From assembly GCA_002310215.1 (NCBI GenBank), contig DBYR01000011.1, positions 1 through 64,000 of the forward strand: 64,000 bases of DNA. The letters are read 5' to 3'. Under the pieces are notes generated by a model that made no database searches, was not told the origin of the DNA, and saw only the letters and a list, made by a program, of their open reading frames with translations. The DNA comes from Bacteroidales bacterium UBA1181 (GTDB lineage: Bacteria > Bacteroidota > Bacteroidia > Bacteroidales > Paludibacteraceae). Position numbers and translations under genes: made by a program. Below are positions 40,401-49,731 of this stretch, piece by piece. How positions within the stretch are numbered: position 1 is the first letter of the stretch; the number at the start of each line of letters is the position of its first letter.

Positions 40401-40856
40401 TCATTTCTTCAAAACGATATCCATCGTGTTCTCCGAATAGCCTTCGAACCATTTACCATCTCCTTCCTTTGGTGTGGAGAGGTCCGAATATTTCAGGAAT
40501 GTATCCACAGAGGCGCCATCTTTGTCTGAGAAAAGCAAACCTTCACCTTCCTCCCAAAGAGAATATTCATACCACTTAGCCTCATACTTACCCTCCGCAT
40601 CCGTGATGGTTAAAGAATCAACCTGACGTCTGGTTTGCCCCCCGGAATTATATTCATTCACATGGGAGACCTTCACATCCGGGAGTCCATTTCCATTCCC
40701 ATCCGTCACCGTCCCTCTGAAAATATAGACCGCGCTTGGAGTTCCATATTCCACATATTCATCATCCCCTAAACAAGAAACGAAGCCCAATGCGGACAAC
40801 ATCAACGTCAATAACAGATTCAAAAATCTAAAACAATTCACTTCCATACTTAACAA
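40401..40856 (-). CDS. rSAM-associated lipoprotein 2
   Basis: The 151-residue product has a hydrophobic leader and a lipobox ALGFVSC (Cys at about 28). The domain begins EYGTPSAVYIFRGTVTDG with PDVKVSHVNEY, then FSDKDGASVDTF and GYSENTMDIVLKK, the same layout as lipoprotein 1. Pairwise identity is moderate overall and high at the two C-terminal motifs. It is the first gene of the operon (39-base gap to lipoprotein 1), with a -7 box about 23 bases before its start codon. Two substrate-like lipoproteins for one enzyme point to a duplicated target. Confidence 0.8.
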   Translation of the reverse strand: MLSMEVNCFRFLNLLLTLMLSALGFVSCLGDDEYVEYGTPSAVYIFRGTVTDGNGNGLPDVKVSHVNEYNSGGQTRRQVDSLTITDAEGKYEAKWYEYSLWEEGEGLLFSDKDGASVDTFLKYSDLSTPKEGDGKWFEGYSENTMDIVLKK

Positions 40857-40878
40857 AACTTATTATATGTTTTTTTGA

Positions 40879-40886
40879 CAAAAATA
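40879..40886 (-). promoter_or_regulatory. -7 promoter box of the rSAM/lipoprotein operon
   Basis: Minus-strand TATTTTTG matches TAnnTTTG. The start codon at 40856 is about 16 bases from the predicted transcription start. Confidence 0.5.
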
Positions 40887-41027
40887 CATTCTTTTTCGTA
40901 TAAATAGATGATAAACCGCATGCTTTTTCCTCTACAGCAGGAAGATTTAACACACCTTCATTCACATTTATTAATTCTAAACTAAAAATTCATCCATTTC
41001 CACCACATTAATCACCCAAACAATGTA

Positions 41028-41035
41028 TATCTTTG
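41028..41035 (+). promoter_or_regulatory. -7 promoter box that decides the metA start
   Basis: TATCTTTG matches TAnnTTTG. Transcription would start near 41042, after the ATG at 41037. That ATG is therefore excluded, and the start at 41061 has a leader of about 20 bases. Confidence 0.55.
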
Positions 41036-41060
41036 CATGAAAAAGGGAAGAGGAGGAAAT

Positions 41061-41978
41061 ATGCCATTAAACATACCATCAAATTTACCAGCCGTCGAGG
41101 CATTGAAGCGAGAGAACATCTTCGTGAAGGATTCGGAATCCGCATCCACACAAGACATACGTCCACTGAAGATCATCGTCCTCAACCTCATGCCCCTGAA
41201 AATCACTACGGAGACCGACCTCATCCGCCTGCTTTCCAACACGCCGCTACAAATCGAGCTGGATCTGTTGAAGGTCAAGAGCCACACCTCCAAGAACACG
41301 CCTGTGGAACACATGCTGACCTTCTACAAGGACTTCGAGACAATCAAAAAGCAACGGTATGACGGCATGATCATCACGGGAGCGCCCGTGGAGAACCTCG
41401 ACTTCGAAGAGGTTACCTATTGGGACGAAATCGTAGAGATATTTGACTGGGCCAAAACCCACGTCACCTCCACCCTCTTCATCTGCTGGGCGGCGCAGGC
41501 TGGGCTATATCACTACTATAACATCCCTAAATACCCTTTGGCCAAGAAAAAATTCGGTATCTTCAAGCATAAGATCCTAGATGCGAAGAACCCTATATTC
41601 AGAGGGTTCGACGATCTGTTCTATGCGCCTCACAGCCGCCACTCTGAAATAAGGAGAGCAGACATCGAGAAGATCCCTGGGCTGAAGATCTTGTCGGAGT
41701 CCGACGAGGCGGGCGTCTACATCGTGCAAGGCAGAAACGGACGTGAGTTCTTCGTCACCGGGCACTCGGAATATGCGCCCAACACCCTCCGCGACGAGTA
41801 TTTCAGGGACAAGGAGAAGGGATTGGAGATTGAAATCCCTTGCAACTATTTCGAGGACGACGACCCTAACAAGAAGCCGATCGTGCGCTGGAGAAGCCAC
41901 GGCAACCTCCTGTTCACCAACTGGTTGAACTACTTCGTCTACCAAAAAACGCCCTACAACATCAGTCGTATACGGTAA
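41061..41978 (+). CDS. metA: Homoserine O-acyltransferase, predicted acetyl-CoA type
   Basis: The 305-residue enzyme starts at MPLNIPSNLPAVEAL, the usual MetA beginning. The catalytic triad residues are visible: Cys in LFICWAAQAG (about 142), His in FVTGHSEY and the Glu that follows two residues later. It makes O-acyl-homoserine for methionine synthesis. The acyl-donor switch position after TGAP reads VE (TGAPVENLDF), with Glu as in acetyl-CoA-specific MetA; E. coli's succinyl enzyme has Gly (TGAPLG). It is therefore predicted to make O-acetylhomoserine. The stop overlaps the U32 start by one base (TAATG). Confidence 0.93.
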   Translation: MPLNIPSNLPAVEALKRENIFVKDSESASTQDIRPLKIIVLNLMPLKITTETDLIRLLSNTPLQIELDLLKVKSHTSKNTPVEHMLTFYKDFETIKKQRYDGMIITGAPVENLDFEEVTYWDEIVEIFDWAKTHVTSTLFICWAAQAGLYHYYNIPKYPLAKKKFGIFKHKILDAKNPIFRGFDDLFYAPHSRHSEIRRADIEKIPGLKILSESDEAGVYIVQGRNGREFFVTGHSEYAPNTLRDEYFRDKEKGLEIEIPCNYFEDDDPNKKPIVRWRSHGNLLFTNWLNYFVYQKTPYNISRIR

Positions 41979-43792
41979 TGCGCAAGATCGAACTGCTCGC
42001 ACCCGCACGGACGGCGGACCATGGCATCGAGGCCGTGAAACACGGTGCGGACGCTGTCTACATCGGTGCGCCCCAGTTTAGCGCAAGGGCAGCGGCCGGC
42101 AACAGCATAGAGGAGATCGAACGCCTCGCACGGTTCGCCCATCAGTACTACGCGAAAGTCTACGTGGCGCTCAACACCATCCTCACCGACCAAGAACTGG
42201 AGCAGGCAGGTCACCTCATCCACCAATTATACGAGGCCGGAACAGACGCCCTCATCGTACAAGACATGGGCATCACCCAATTAGCCCTGCCCCCTATTCC
42301 ACTCCACGCCAGCACCCAAATGGACAACCGCACCCCTGAAAAGGTGAAGTTCTTAGCAGAGGCAGGCTTCGAGCAGGTGGTTTTGGCAAGGGAACTATCC
42401 ATCGAGCAGATTCGGCAGATCAGCCAAAGCACAGACGTCAAACTGGAGGCATTCATCCATGGAGCCCTCTGCGTGAGCTACAGCGGCGTCTGCTACATGA
42501 GCCAGAACGGGTGCGGGCGAAGCGCCAACCGCGGCAATTGCGCACAGTTCTGCCGACTACCCTACACGCTGGCAGACGCCTCCGGTCGCATCCTCGCCAA
42601 AGAGAAGCACTTGCTCTCACTGAAGGACCTCAACCTATCCAACCATCTGAAGGAACTACTGGACGCAGGCGTCAGTTCCCTAAAAATAGAGGGTAGGCTG
42701 AAAGATATTCCCTACGTGAAGAACGTGACAGCCTACTACCGTCAGGCCTTAGATAAGATACTGGACGGGAAGGAGTACGCACCCGCCAGCTCAGGACACT
42801 GCACCTACACCTTCACCCCCAACACGGACAAGAGCTTCCACAGAGGCTCGACCAACTATTTCCTGCACGGCAGGCAGCGTGACATCATCCAACCCGACAC
42901 GCCCAAATCCATCGGCGAGAAGATCGGGACCGCCTACTCGCAGAGGGGTGAGATCATCGTCCGCACGGACAAGACGCTATCCAACGGAGACGGGTTCTGT
43001 TTCCTCGACCATAACGGAGAGTTCCATGGGTTCAGAGCCAACATGGTCCATGGCGATGTCATCGTCCCGGCGGAAAAAATCACCCTGCCACCACGCACCA
43101 CGCTCTTCCGCAACTTCGACCAAGCCTTCGAACGACTACTCGCCAAAGAGTCAGCCGAGAGAAAGATCGACGTGCGGATCACCCTCACAGAGACAAAGGA
43201 AGGCTTCGAAGCCACCGCCACAGACGAGGACGGCATATCCGCCACCCTGCCCCTCCAGGAGGAGAAGACCCCATGCGAAAACGAGGAGCGGCAAAGGGAC
43301 AACCTGCGGAATATCTTCACGAAAAGCGGCAACACCATCTTCCACGTCACAAACGTGGAACTAAACTGCGGCATCTATTTCACTCCTGCAGGAAAAATCA
43401 CCCAGTGGAGGCGAGAACTGCTGCAACAGTTAGAAACAGAGCGGGAAGCGAAGAGAGAGAAGTCCAGGCTAATCTTCCCGCAGACCACACATGCCTTTCC
43501 GCTGAAAGAGTTGGACTACACAGGGAACGTGCACAACGAGTCGGCAAAGCGCTTCTACCAACAACACGGAGTGGAGAATATCGCGCCATCCTTCGAGAGC
43601 CGACCACCCCAAAACGTACCCGTCATGACCTGCAAACACTGCCTACGCCACACATTAGGCTACTGCAAAAAGCTAGACAAAACGGCGAACGACATCCAAG
43701 AGCCGCTAACACTTACAGCGAACAATGGGAAGGAGTACCACCTTTCATTCGATTGTCGCAACTGCGAGATGAGCATCATCGATAAAAAATAA
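41978..43792 (+). CDS. U32-family protein, RlhA-like rRNA hydroxylase candidate
   Basis: The 604-residue protein begins with the U32 hallmark IELLAPARTADHGIEAVKHGADAVYIG and has the conserved cysteine set CVSYSGVCYMSQNGCGRS, then NCAQFCRLPY (about 170-195), followed by LLSLKDLNLSNHL and SLKIEGRLKD. The length and long C-terminal extension resemble E. coli RlhA, which hydroxylates 23S rRNA C2501, rather than the shorter tRNA-acting TrhP. An extra C-terminal cysteine cluster (CKHCLRHTLGYCKK, then CRNCEM) could bind metal or Fe-S. The old name 'peptidase' for this family is probably misleading. It is co-transcribed with metA. Function in rRNA is inference. Confidence 0.8.
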   Translation: MRKIELLAPARTADHGIEAVKHGADAVYIGAPQFSARAAAGNSIEEIERLARFAHQYYAKVYVALNTILTDQELEQAGHLIHQLYEAGTDALIVQDMGITQLALPPIPLHASTQMDNRTPEKVKFLAEAGFEQVVLARELSIEQIRQISQSTDVKLEAFIHGALCVSYSGVCYMSQNGCGRSANRGNCAQFCRLPYTLADASGRILAKEKHLLSLKDLNLSNHLKELLDAGVSSLKIEGRLKDIPYVKNVTAYYRQALDKILDGKEYAPASSGHCTYTFTPNTDKSFHRGSTNYFLHGRQRDIIQPDTPKSIGEKIGTAYSQRGEIIVRTDKTLSNGDGFCFLDHNGEFHGFRANMVHGDVIVPAEKITLPPRTTLFRNFDQAFERLLAKESAERKIDVRITLTETKEGFEATATDEDGISATLPLQEEKTPCENEERQRDNLRNIFTKSGNTIFHVTNVELNCGIYFTPAGKITQWRRELLQQLETEREAKREKSRLIFPQTTHAFPLKELDYTGNVHNESAKRFYQQHGVENIAPSFESRPPQNVPVMTCKHCLRHTLGYCKKLDKTANDIQEPLTLTANNGKEYHLSFDCRNCEMSIIDKK

Positions 43793-44130
43793 CACGTCCC
43801 GACACCCAGTGGGAAACACCCTCCGCCCCACCCGACACGAGAGCATGAACTTTTGTCAAAAAAAATTGTAGAAAGCGGACTCGGGCGATGGATTGGCACG
43901 ATTTTTGCATTTTCAAACGGCCGAAACACACCTATTTTCGCAATATTTTTGACAATCCGTACTCTATGCACAAATAACCGATAAACTTCTGCAAGACAAT
44001 TATATATCCGTCAAAAACAAGGATAACGGCACGCAAGAAATATCGCAACAGGAAGAAAAGTGTGGAATAAAAAGTGATAAAAAATATTAAATTGTAGATT
44101 TTTACCACAACACGATTCAGGGAACAGAGA
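43793..44130. other. Gene-free stretch
   Basis: About 340 AT-rich bases with no credible coding frame. The left end has GC-rich runs (GACACCCAGTGGGAAACACC) but no convincing terminator. Confidence 0.35.
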
Positions 44131-44138
44131 TAACTTTG
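44131..44138 (+). promoter_or_regulatory. -7 promoter box of the fibre/C13 operon
   Basis: TAACTTTG matches TAnnTTTG. The start at 44263 is about 118 bases downstream of the predicted transcription start, a long leader. Confidence 0.45.
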
Positions 44139-44262
44139 TAATGCAAAAGGCCGATTGCATGAGGGTACTAAGACACTATCAGTAAGCATAAGCAAACAAT
44201 AGAGCAACGTGAACCTTAAACCCTTTTATTTATTATTATTAATTAACGTATTAACAAAAAGT

Positions 44263-45144
44263 ATGGAAATGAAAAAGATTTTTGCCGCAACCTTAGGAGT
44301 TGCAATGTCAGTATGTGTAGCAAACGCACAATGTTGGTGGAATTCAAGTAATTATGGATTGTACAATGGTCCAGCAAGCGGAAGTGCAAGTAATGTGGCA
44401 ATTGGTATCACACCAACCTCAACCACAGCGAATTACAAATTGTATGTAAAAGGGGCAACCTATCTGAACGGAGCGGTAACCGTTAATTCAACGGCGAAAG
44501 TAAATAGCAGCCTCACGGTTTCCGGCACCACCACAATGAACGGGAACCTCATCTGTAAAGGAACGGACAATAGGTTCAATAAATGGTTGAGAGTGTATGC
44601 GACGGATGAAGCAGGCAAAGTCAACCTCCTCATTTCGAAGGACAATAGCGTCACTGAGGGAATGAGAATCTCATCATCAGGGAAGAACAATTTTGCGGAC
44701 TTGGCGATCTCCGCAATGAACTTCTCTTTTACCACAGATGGCAACGCCAAAATAATGACGATGAAAAAGAACAACGTTAACATGCTCGCAAACCTTGACG
44801 TTACCGGCAAGATCACTTGTCACAATGAGATCGAGGTGGCTGAGGTGTTGAAAGCCAACCAAATCAAGGCGCAGGACATCAACGTGGAGTTGAACAACGC
44901 TGCCGATTATGTGTTTGAAGAGAACTACAACTTGCGTCCACTCAGCGAGGTTGAGAGCTACGTGAAGGAGAACAAGCACTTGCCAGGCGTACCATCCGCT
45001 GCCGAGATTTCAGAGAACGGCATGAGCGTATCACAAATGAGCAACTTGCTGCTCGAGAAGGTAGAGGAACTCACCCTCCACATGATCGAGTTAGAGAAAG
45101 AGAACAAGGCCTTGAAGGCTGAAGTTGAATCATTAAAGAAATAA
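44263..45144 (+). CDS. Secreted fibre-like protein with coiled-coil end
   Basis: Starting at the ATG at 44263 (or 44269) gives 293 residues with a signal peptide ending VANA-QCWW. A central region is built of short repeats of the form TYLNGAVTVNSTAKVNSSLTV and TTMNGNLICKG, typical of trimeric beta-fibre shafts. The C-terminus has the segment NYNLRPLSEVESYVKENKHLPGVP and then a leucine/glutamate coiled coil (KVEELTLHMIELEKENKALK), the pattern of 'tail fibre' proteins in Bacteroidota. It lacks a T9SS domain. It lies 19 bases before the C13-like peptidase, so the two probably work together. Trimer formation is inferred. Confidence 0.75.
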   Translation: MEMKKIFAATLGVAMSVCVANAQCWWNSSNYGLYNGPASGSASNVAIGITPTSTTANYKLYVKGATYLNGAVTVNSTAKVNSSLTVSGTTTMNGNLICKGTDNRFNKWLRVYATDEAGKVNLLISKDNSVTEGMRISSSGKNNFADLAISAMNFSFTTDGNAKIMTMKKNNVNMLANLDVTGKITCHNEIEVAEVLKANQIKAQDINVELNNAADYVFEENYNLRPLSEVESYVKENKHLPGVPSAAEISENGMSVSQMSNLLLEKVEELTLHMIELEKENKALKAEVESLKK

Positions 45145-45163
45145 TTACAAAAAGATTACGGAT

Positions 45164-46714
45164 ATGAGAAATAACATTTTTGCATTTCTTACAATCCTAA
45201 TTTCTTCAGTATGTCAGTTTAGCGCATACTCACAAGGCACATTTGACGAGTATGGGTTTCTAAACAATGGTGCATATGTGAAATCAGGGAAGAGTTCCCC
45301 CAACAGTTATGCGGTCATACTGAATGGAGGATGTAGGAAAAATTGTAATTATTCACAATATTGGAATAACTGCGCCCAAACGTATCAATTCCTAACGCAA
45401 GTTTACGGATTTAACAAGGATCACATCTATACAATCATAGCCGATGGTATGGACAAAGGTGGGGAGACTGTAATCTATAAAGACACAGTCACTAAGGCGA
45501 TAAGACACGATTCCAAATTAACCTGGGAAACTCAAATGGAATGGAATAAAGATGCTAAGAAGTACGAAGAATACCGGTACTATTATGCGGATGGTTCTCA
45601 GCTCTTCAGAAACAGGCTTGGCGTTAACCGTATTTATACAGCGGTCTTAGACAGCATCGAATATGTGTTCAATAGGATTAAAAACACGAAGAATATCGAC
45701 GAACTATTTGTATTCGTGACTGATCATGGTTATGAGGGTTCAAAGGATATTGCCATTTGGAATGGAACGGTTCTTTCTCACACGAAATTCGCCAAAATGG
45801 TTAACAACGTACAATCGAGCAAAAAAACAATTTTGTTAGCGCAGTGTTTTTCCGGATCATTCATCGAGCACTTGAAAGAATTCGATAATAGAACGATTTG
45901 TACAGCGACATCCGCAGACAGTAGTTCATGGGGTAGTAATTTGAGCTGCTTCTTCAGGCCATTCTACAGTGCACTTTATGGCAAAGATTTCGACACAAAT
46001 TCAAAGATCGACGCCGATTATGACAAGAATGGTGTAGTTTCTTACGAAGAGGCCTTTGTTTACGCCAAAGACAACGATGGGAATTCAAAGCCTACCGCCA
46101 AAAACGAGACATGGTATGAAGTACCACGCTATTGGACTTCTGAGTCAGGATACAGGTTCTGTCGTCCTGACGACTGGGGAGTTCGAAACCTCACCGATCC
46201 CATTACCCAAAGCAAGACAGAAGAGGCGATGTATCTTCTCAACGCAAGCAATGTGATAAAAAACAAGGCCAAAGTCACATATTCGTGCGGGAAAACGATT
46301 CGCCTAAAGAAAGGATTCCACGTAATAAATGGATCAAAATTCAAGACGGAAATCTTTGACTGCGAAAAAGAAAAGCAGGAAAACGAAGCTGAGTTAAGGC
46401 TAGGCCAGATCCCAATTGTTGATGATTTATTGACCGGCGAAGAGTTCGAAGACGAGAGTAGTGATAAGGATTCGAATTCCGTTCCTGGCATCGCTCCGAA
46501 CCCAACCACGGGTGAATTCACCATCTACTTCAGCAAGGAAAGTGAAGAAGGCAACACTGTAGTCATCACTGACATAACAGGCAAACTGATCTATTCGGCA
46601 GAGGAAATCGGTAGCGAAATTAACATTAACTTAAGAGACAAGGCCAAGGGCGTCTACATTGTCAAGACCATCTCTAACGGTAATGTCCACACAGAGAAAT
46701 TGATTTTGAAGTAA
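45164..46714 (+). CDS. C13-like (legumain clan) cysteine peptidase, T9SS type A cargo
   Basis: The 516-residue product has a signal peptide cleaved near residue 23 (SAYS-QG). The clan CD dyad is visible: His in LFVFVTDHGYEG (about 190) and Cys in ILLAQCFSGSF (about 229). The start of the fold is AVILNGGCRKNCNY. A calcium-like DxDxNG segment (DADYDKNGVVSYEEAF) lies near residue 285. The C-terminus is a T9SS type A sorting domain (APNPTTGEFTIYF ... KGVYIVKTISNG ... EKLILK). Active peptidase is expected to be exported and surface-attached. It may process proteins, or ligate them as some legumain relatives do; which of these applies is unknown. A terminator follows. Confidence 0.82.
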   Translation: MRNNIFAFLTILISSVCQFSAYSQGTFDEYGFLNNGAYVKSGKSSPNSYAVILNGGCRKNCNYSQYWNNCAQTYQFLTQVYGFNKDHIYTIIADGMDKGGETVIYKDTVTKAIRHDSKLTWETQMEWNKDAKKYEEYRYYYADGSQLFRNRLGVNRIYTAVLDSIEYVFNRIKNTKNIDELFVFVTDHGYEGSKDIAIWNGTVLSHTKFAKMVNNVQSSKKTILLAQCFSGSFIEHLKEFDNRTICTATSADSSSWGSNLSCFFRPFYSALYGKDFDTNSKIDADYDKNGVVSYEEAFVYAKDNDGNSKPTAKNETWYEVPRYWTSESGYRFCRPDDWGVRNLTDPITQSKTEEAMYLLNASNVIKNKAKVTYSCGKTIRLKKGFHVINGSKFKTEIFDCEKEKQENEAELRLGQIPIVDDLLTGEEFEDESSDKDSNSVPGIAPNPTTGEFTIYFSKESEEGNTVVITDITGKLIYSAEEIGSEININLRDKAKGVYIVKTISNGNVHTEKLILK

Positions 46715-46728
46715 TTTTTCCACTCTTT

Positions 46729-46768
46729 ATGATGGGTGAGCCACGATTTATCATGGTTCACCCATCAT
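46729..46768 (+). terminator. Terminator of the fibre/C13 operon
   Basis: Stem ATGATGGGTGA (with CCA) / (TGG) TTCACCCATCAT and a T-run, 15 bases after the stop. Confidence 0.85.
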
Positions 46769-46924
46769 TTTTTATTTAATGACGGATGAAGAGGGGAACG
46801 CCTTGTCCATTCATCCCATAAAAGATTCTTCAAGCAAAGGCGGGGATGTGCAAAAACGATGCGCCTCCCTTCGTTTTTTCTCACAAATATCACGCCATAC
46901 CACAAAACTTCTATTTGTTTTCAC

Positions 46925-46932
46925 TAACTTTG
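46925..46932 (+). promoter_or_regulatory. -7 promoter box of valS
   Basis: TAACTTTG matches TAnnTTTG; the start codon at 46971 is about 32 bases from the expected transcription start. Confidence 0.5.
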
Positions 46933-46970
46933 CACCCTAAAATATTCGGAATTAATTTGTAACAAACAAT

Positions 46971-49652
46971 ATGGAAGAACTGGCAAGCAAGTACAACCCT
47001 GCCGACGTGGAGTCGAAGTGGTACCAATACTGGTTGGATAACGGCTTCTTCAAATCGAAGCCCGATGGTCGCGAACCCTATACAATCGTTATTCCTCCGC
47101 CGAACGTGACGGGCGTGTTGCACATGGGTCACATGCTGAACAACACCATCCAAGATATCCTTGTACGCCGTGCCCGCATGATGGGCAAGAACGCTTGCTG
47201 GGTGCCTGGTACCGACCACGCATCCATCGCCACGGAGGCTAAGGTGGTGAACAAACTGGCACAGGAGGGCATCAAGAAGACGGACCTCACCCGAGAGCAG
47301 TTCCTGGAGCACGCTTGGGAGTGGACCCGCAAACACGGCGGCATCATCCTCGAGCAACTGAAGAAGTTAGGCGCTTCCTGCGATTGGGACCGTACGGGCT
47401 TCACAATGGACGAGAAACGTAGCGAGAGCGTCATCAAGGTGTTCTGCGACCTCTACAACAAAGGGCTCATCTACCGTGGCGTGCGCATGGTCAACTGGGA
47501 CCCGAAGGCTCTGACCGCCCTTTCGGACGAGGAGGTGATCTATAAAGAGGAGCACAGCAAACTCTACTATCTGAAATATTACGTCGCAGACGATGACCTG
47601 AAGGGTGAAACCGGTGCGGAAGGCGAAATCGTACACCGTGACGCGAAAGGACGCTACGCAGTGGTGGCTACCACCCGTCCTGAGACCATCATGGGTGATA
47701 CCGCCATGTGCATCAACCCGAAAGACCCGAAGAACCGTTGGCTCTCCGGCAAGAAGGTGATCGTTCCATTGGTGAACCGTGTCATCCCTGTCATCGAGGA
47801 CGAATACGTGGACATCGAGTTCGGTACGGGTTGCTTGAAGGTGACGCCTGCCCACGACGTGAACGACTACATGTTGGGCGAGAAATACAACCTCCAAACG
47901 ATAGATATCTTCAACGATAACGGTACCCTCAGCGAGGCGGCCGGCATGTACGTCGGACAAGACCGTTTCGACGTCAGGAAGCAAATCGAGAAGGACTTAG
48001 CAGCCGCTGGCCTATTGGAGAAGACCGAAGACTACACCAACAAGGTAGGCTACTCGGAAAGAACCAACGTGGTCATCGAGCCTAAGCTCTCCATGCAGTG
48101 GTTCCTCAAGATGGAGCACTTGGCGAAGATCGCCTTGGAGCCAGTGATGAAGGATGAACTGAAGTTCTATCCTGCCAAATACAAGAACACTTACCGCAAC
48201 TGGTTGGAGAACATCAAGGACTGGTGTATCAGCCGTCAATTGTGGTGGGGACACCGCATCCCGGCCTACTTCTTGCCTGAAGGCGGATACGTGGTGGCAG
48301 ACACCCCTGAAAAAGCGTTGGAATTGGCCAAGAAAAAGAGTGGCAACAACAACCTGACCATCCAAGACCTTCGTCAAGACGAGGACTGTTTGGACACTTG
48401 GTTCTCTTCTTGGTTGTGGCCAATCTCTCTCTTCGACGGAATCAACAATCCGGGCAACGAGGAGATTAAATACTACTACCCTACCAGCGATTTGGTGACC
48501 GGTCCGGACATCATCTTCTTCTGGGTGGCGCGTATGATCATGGCGGGCTACGAGTACGAGGGCGACATGCCTTTCCGCAACGTCTATTTCACGGGTATCG
48601 TGCGTGACAAGTTGGGCAGGAAGATGTCCAAGTCATTGGGTAACTCACCTGATCCGCTCGACCTGATCGACCGCTTCGGCGCCGACGGTGTGCGTATGGG
48701 TATGATGCTCTCCGCACAGCCTGGCAACGACATCCTCTTCGACGAGGCATTGTGCGAGCAAGGGCGTAACTTCAACAACAAGATTTGGAACGCTTTCCGT
48801 CTGGTAAAGGGATGGGAAGTGAAAGCGGACTTGGAGCAGCCTGAATCCGCACAGAAGGCTGTGAAATGGTTCAAGCAGCAATTGAACAAGACAATCTCCG
48901 AGATAGATGATTGTTTCAGTAAATATAGGGTAAGCGAGGCGTTGATGGCCGTTTACAAGCTCTTCTGGGATGAGTTCTCTTCCTGGTACTTGGAGATGGT
49001 GAAGCCAGCCTACCAGCAGCCAATCGACAAGGCGACCTACGAGGCCACATTGGAGTACTTCGAGACGTTGCTGAAGCTGTTGCACCCATTCATGCCTTTC
49101 ATCACGGAAGAGCTCTACCAAAACATCAAGGAGCGTGACCAGAAAGACAGTATCATGGTCAGCCTGCTTCCTAAAGCGGAGGAGTACTGCGAGAAGAACA
49201 TCAACCGCATGGAAATCACCAAGGGAATCATCGCAGGCATCCGTAACGTGAGGGCAAGCAAAGGCATTAGTCCGAAGGAGACATTCGAACTCTACCATAG
49301 AGGAGAAGGTTTCGACGACAAGAACAACAGCATCATCCAAAAACTCGCCAACATCAGCACGATCGCCGAGACGACCGACGAGATCAGCGGCACGGCGGCC
49401 ACCTTCATGGTTGGCACCATAGAGATCTCAATTCCATTGGGCAATAACATCAATGTGGAGGAGGAGATCAAGAAGATGGAAGAGGAGATCAAGTACTTGG
49501 AAGGATTCCTCGCCAGCGTGGAGAAGAAGTTGGGCAACGAAAGGTTCGTGGCCAATGCCAAGCCCGAAATCGTGGAGAAAGAGCGTAAGAAGAAGTCTGA
49601 CGCAGAGAGCAAGATCGCCACGTTGAAAGAGAACATCGCAAAGTTGAAATAA
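46971..49652 (+). CDS. valS: Valine-tRNA ligase
   Basis: The 893-residue class I synthetase is full length. The HIGH-type motif is PNVTGVLHMGH (about 44-54) and the KMSKS loop is intact (GRKMSKSLGNSPDP, about 547-560). The CP1 editing domain contains TTRPETIMGDTA and GTGCLKVTPAHDVND, which hydrolyses mischarged Thr-tRNAVal. The C-terminus is a coiled coil from about residue 820 (EEEIKKMEEEIKYLEGFLASV) that binds the tRNA. It charges tRNAVal with valine in the cytoplasm. The gene stands alone with its own promoter and a strong terminator. Confidence 0.98.
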   Translation: MEELASKYNPADVESKWYQYWLDNGFFKSKPDGREPYTIVIPPPNVTGVLHMGHMLNNTIQDILVRRARMMGKNACWVPGTDHASIATEAKVVNKLAQEGIKKTDLTREQFLEHAWEWTRKHGGIILEQLKKLGASCDWDRTGFTMDEKRSESVIKVFCDLYNKGLIYRGVRMVNWDPKALTALSDEEVIYKEEHSKLYYLKYYVADDDLKGETGAEGEIVHRDAKGRYAVVATTRPETIMGDTAMCINPKDPKNRWLSGKKVIVPLVNRVIPVIEDEYVDIEFGTGCLKVTPAHDVNDYMLGEKYNLQTIDIFNDNGTLSEAAGMYVGQDRFDVRKQIEKDLAAAGLLEKTEDYTNKVGYSERTNVVIEPKLSMQWFLKMEHLAKIALEPVMKDELKFYPAKYKNTYRNWLENIKDWCISRQLWWGHRIPAYFLPEGGYVVADTPEKALELAKKKSGNNNLTIQDLRQDEDCLDTWFSSWLWPISLFDGINNPGNEEIKYYYPTSDLVTGPDIIFFWVARMIMAGYEYEGDMPFRNVYFTGIVRDKLGRKMSKSLGNSPDPLDLIDRFGADGVRMGMMLSAQPGNDILFDEALCEQGRNFNNKIWNAFRLVKGWEVKADLEQPESAQKAVKWFKQQLNKTISEIDDCFSKYRVSEALMAVYKLFWDEFSSWYLEMVKPAYQQPIDKATYEATLEYFETLLKLLHPFMPFITEELYQNIKERDQKDSIMVSLLPKAEEYCEKNINRMEITKGIIAGIRNVRASKGISPKETFELYHRGEGFDDKNNSIIQKLANISTIAETTDEISGTAATFMVGTIEISIPLGNNINVEEEIKKMEEEIKYLEGFLASVEKKLGNERFVANAKPEIVEKERKKKSDAESKIATLKENIAKLK

Positions 49653-49671
49653 CAACGACGCATATCATACG

Positions 49672-49705
49672 AAAAGCCCCGTCACAATCATGCGACGGGG
49701 CTTTT
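49672..49705. terminator. valS terminator, possibly bidirectional
   Basis: Stem AAAAGCCCCGTC / GACGGGGCTTTT with a 10-base loop, T-runs on both sides; it may also end the leftward gene at 49732-50691. Confidence 0.9.
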
Positions 49706-49731
49706 TTATATCCTTGGCTTAACCATCTAAA

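Noticed and set aside
43793..44207. Short leftward frames between the U32 gene and the fibre gene
   Set aside because: Low-complexity hydrophobic translation without conserved features; treated as intergenic.
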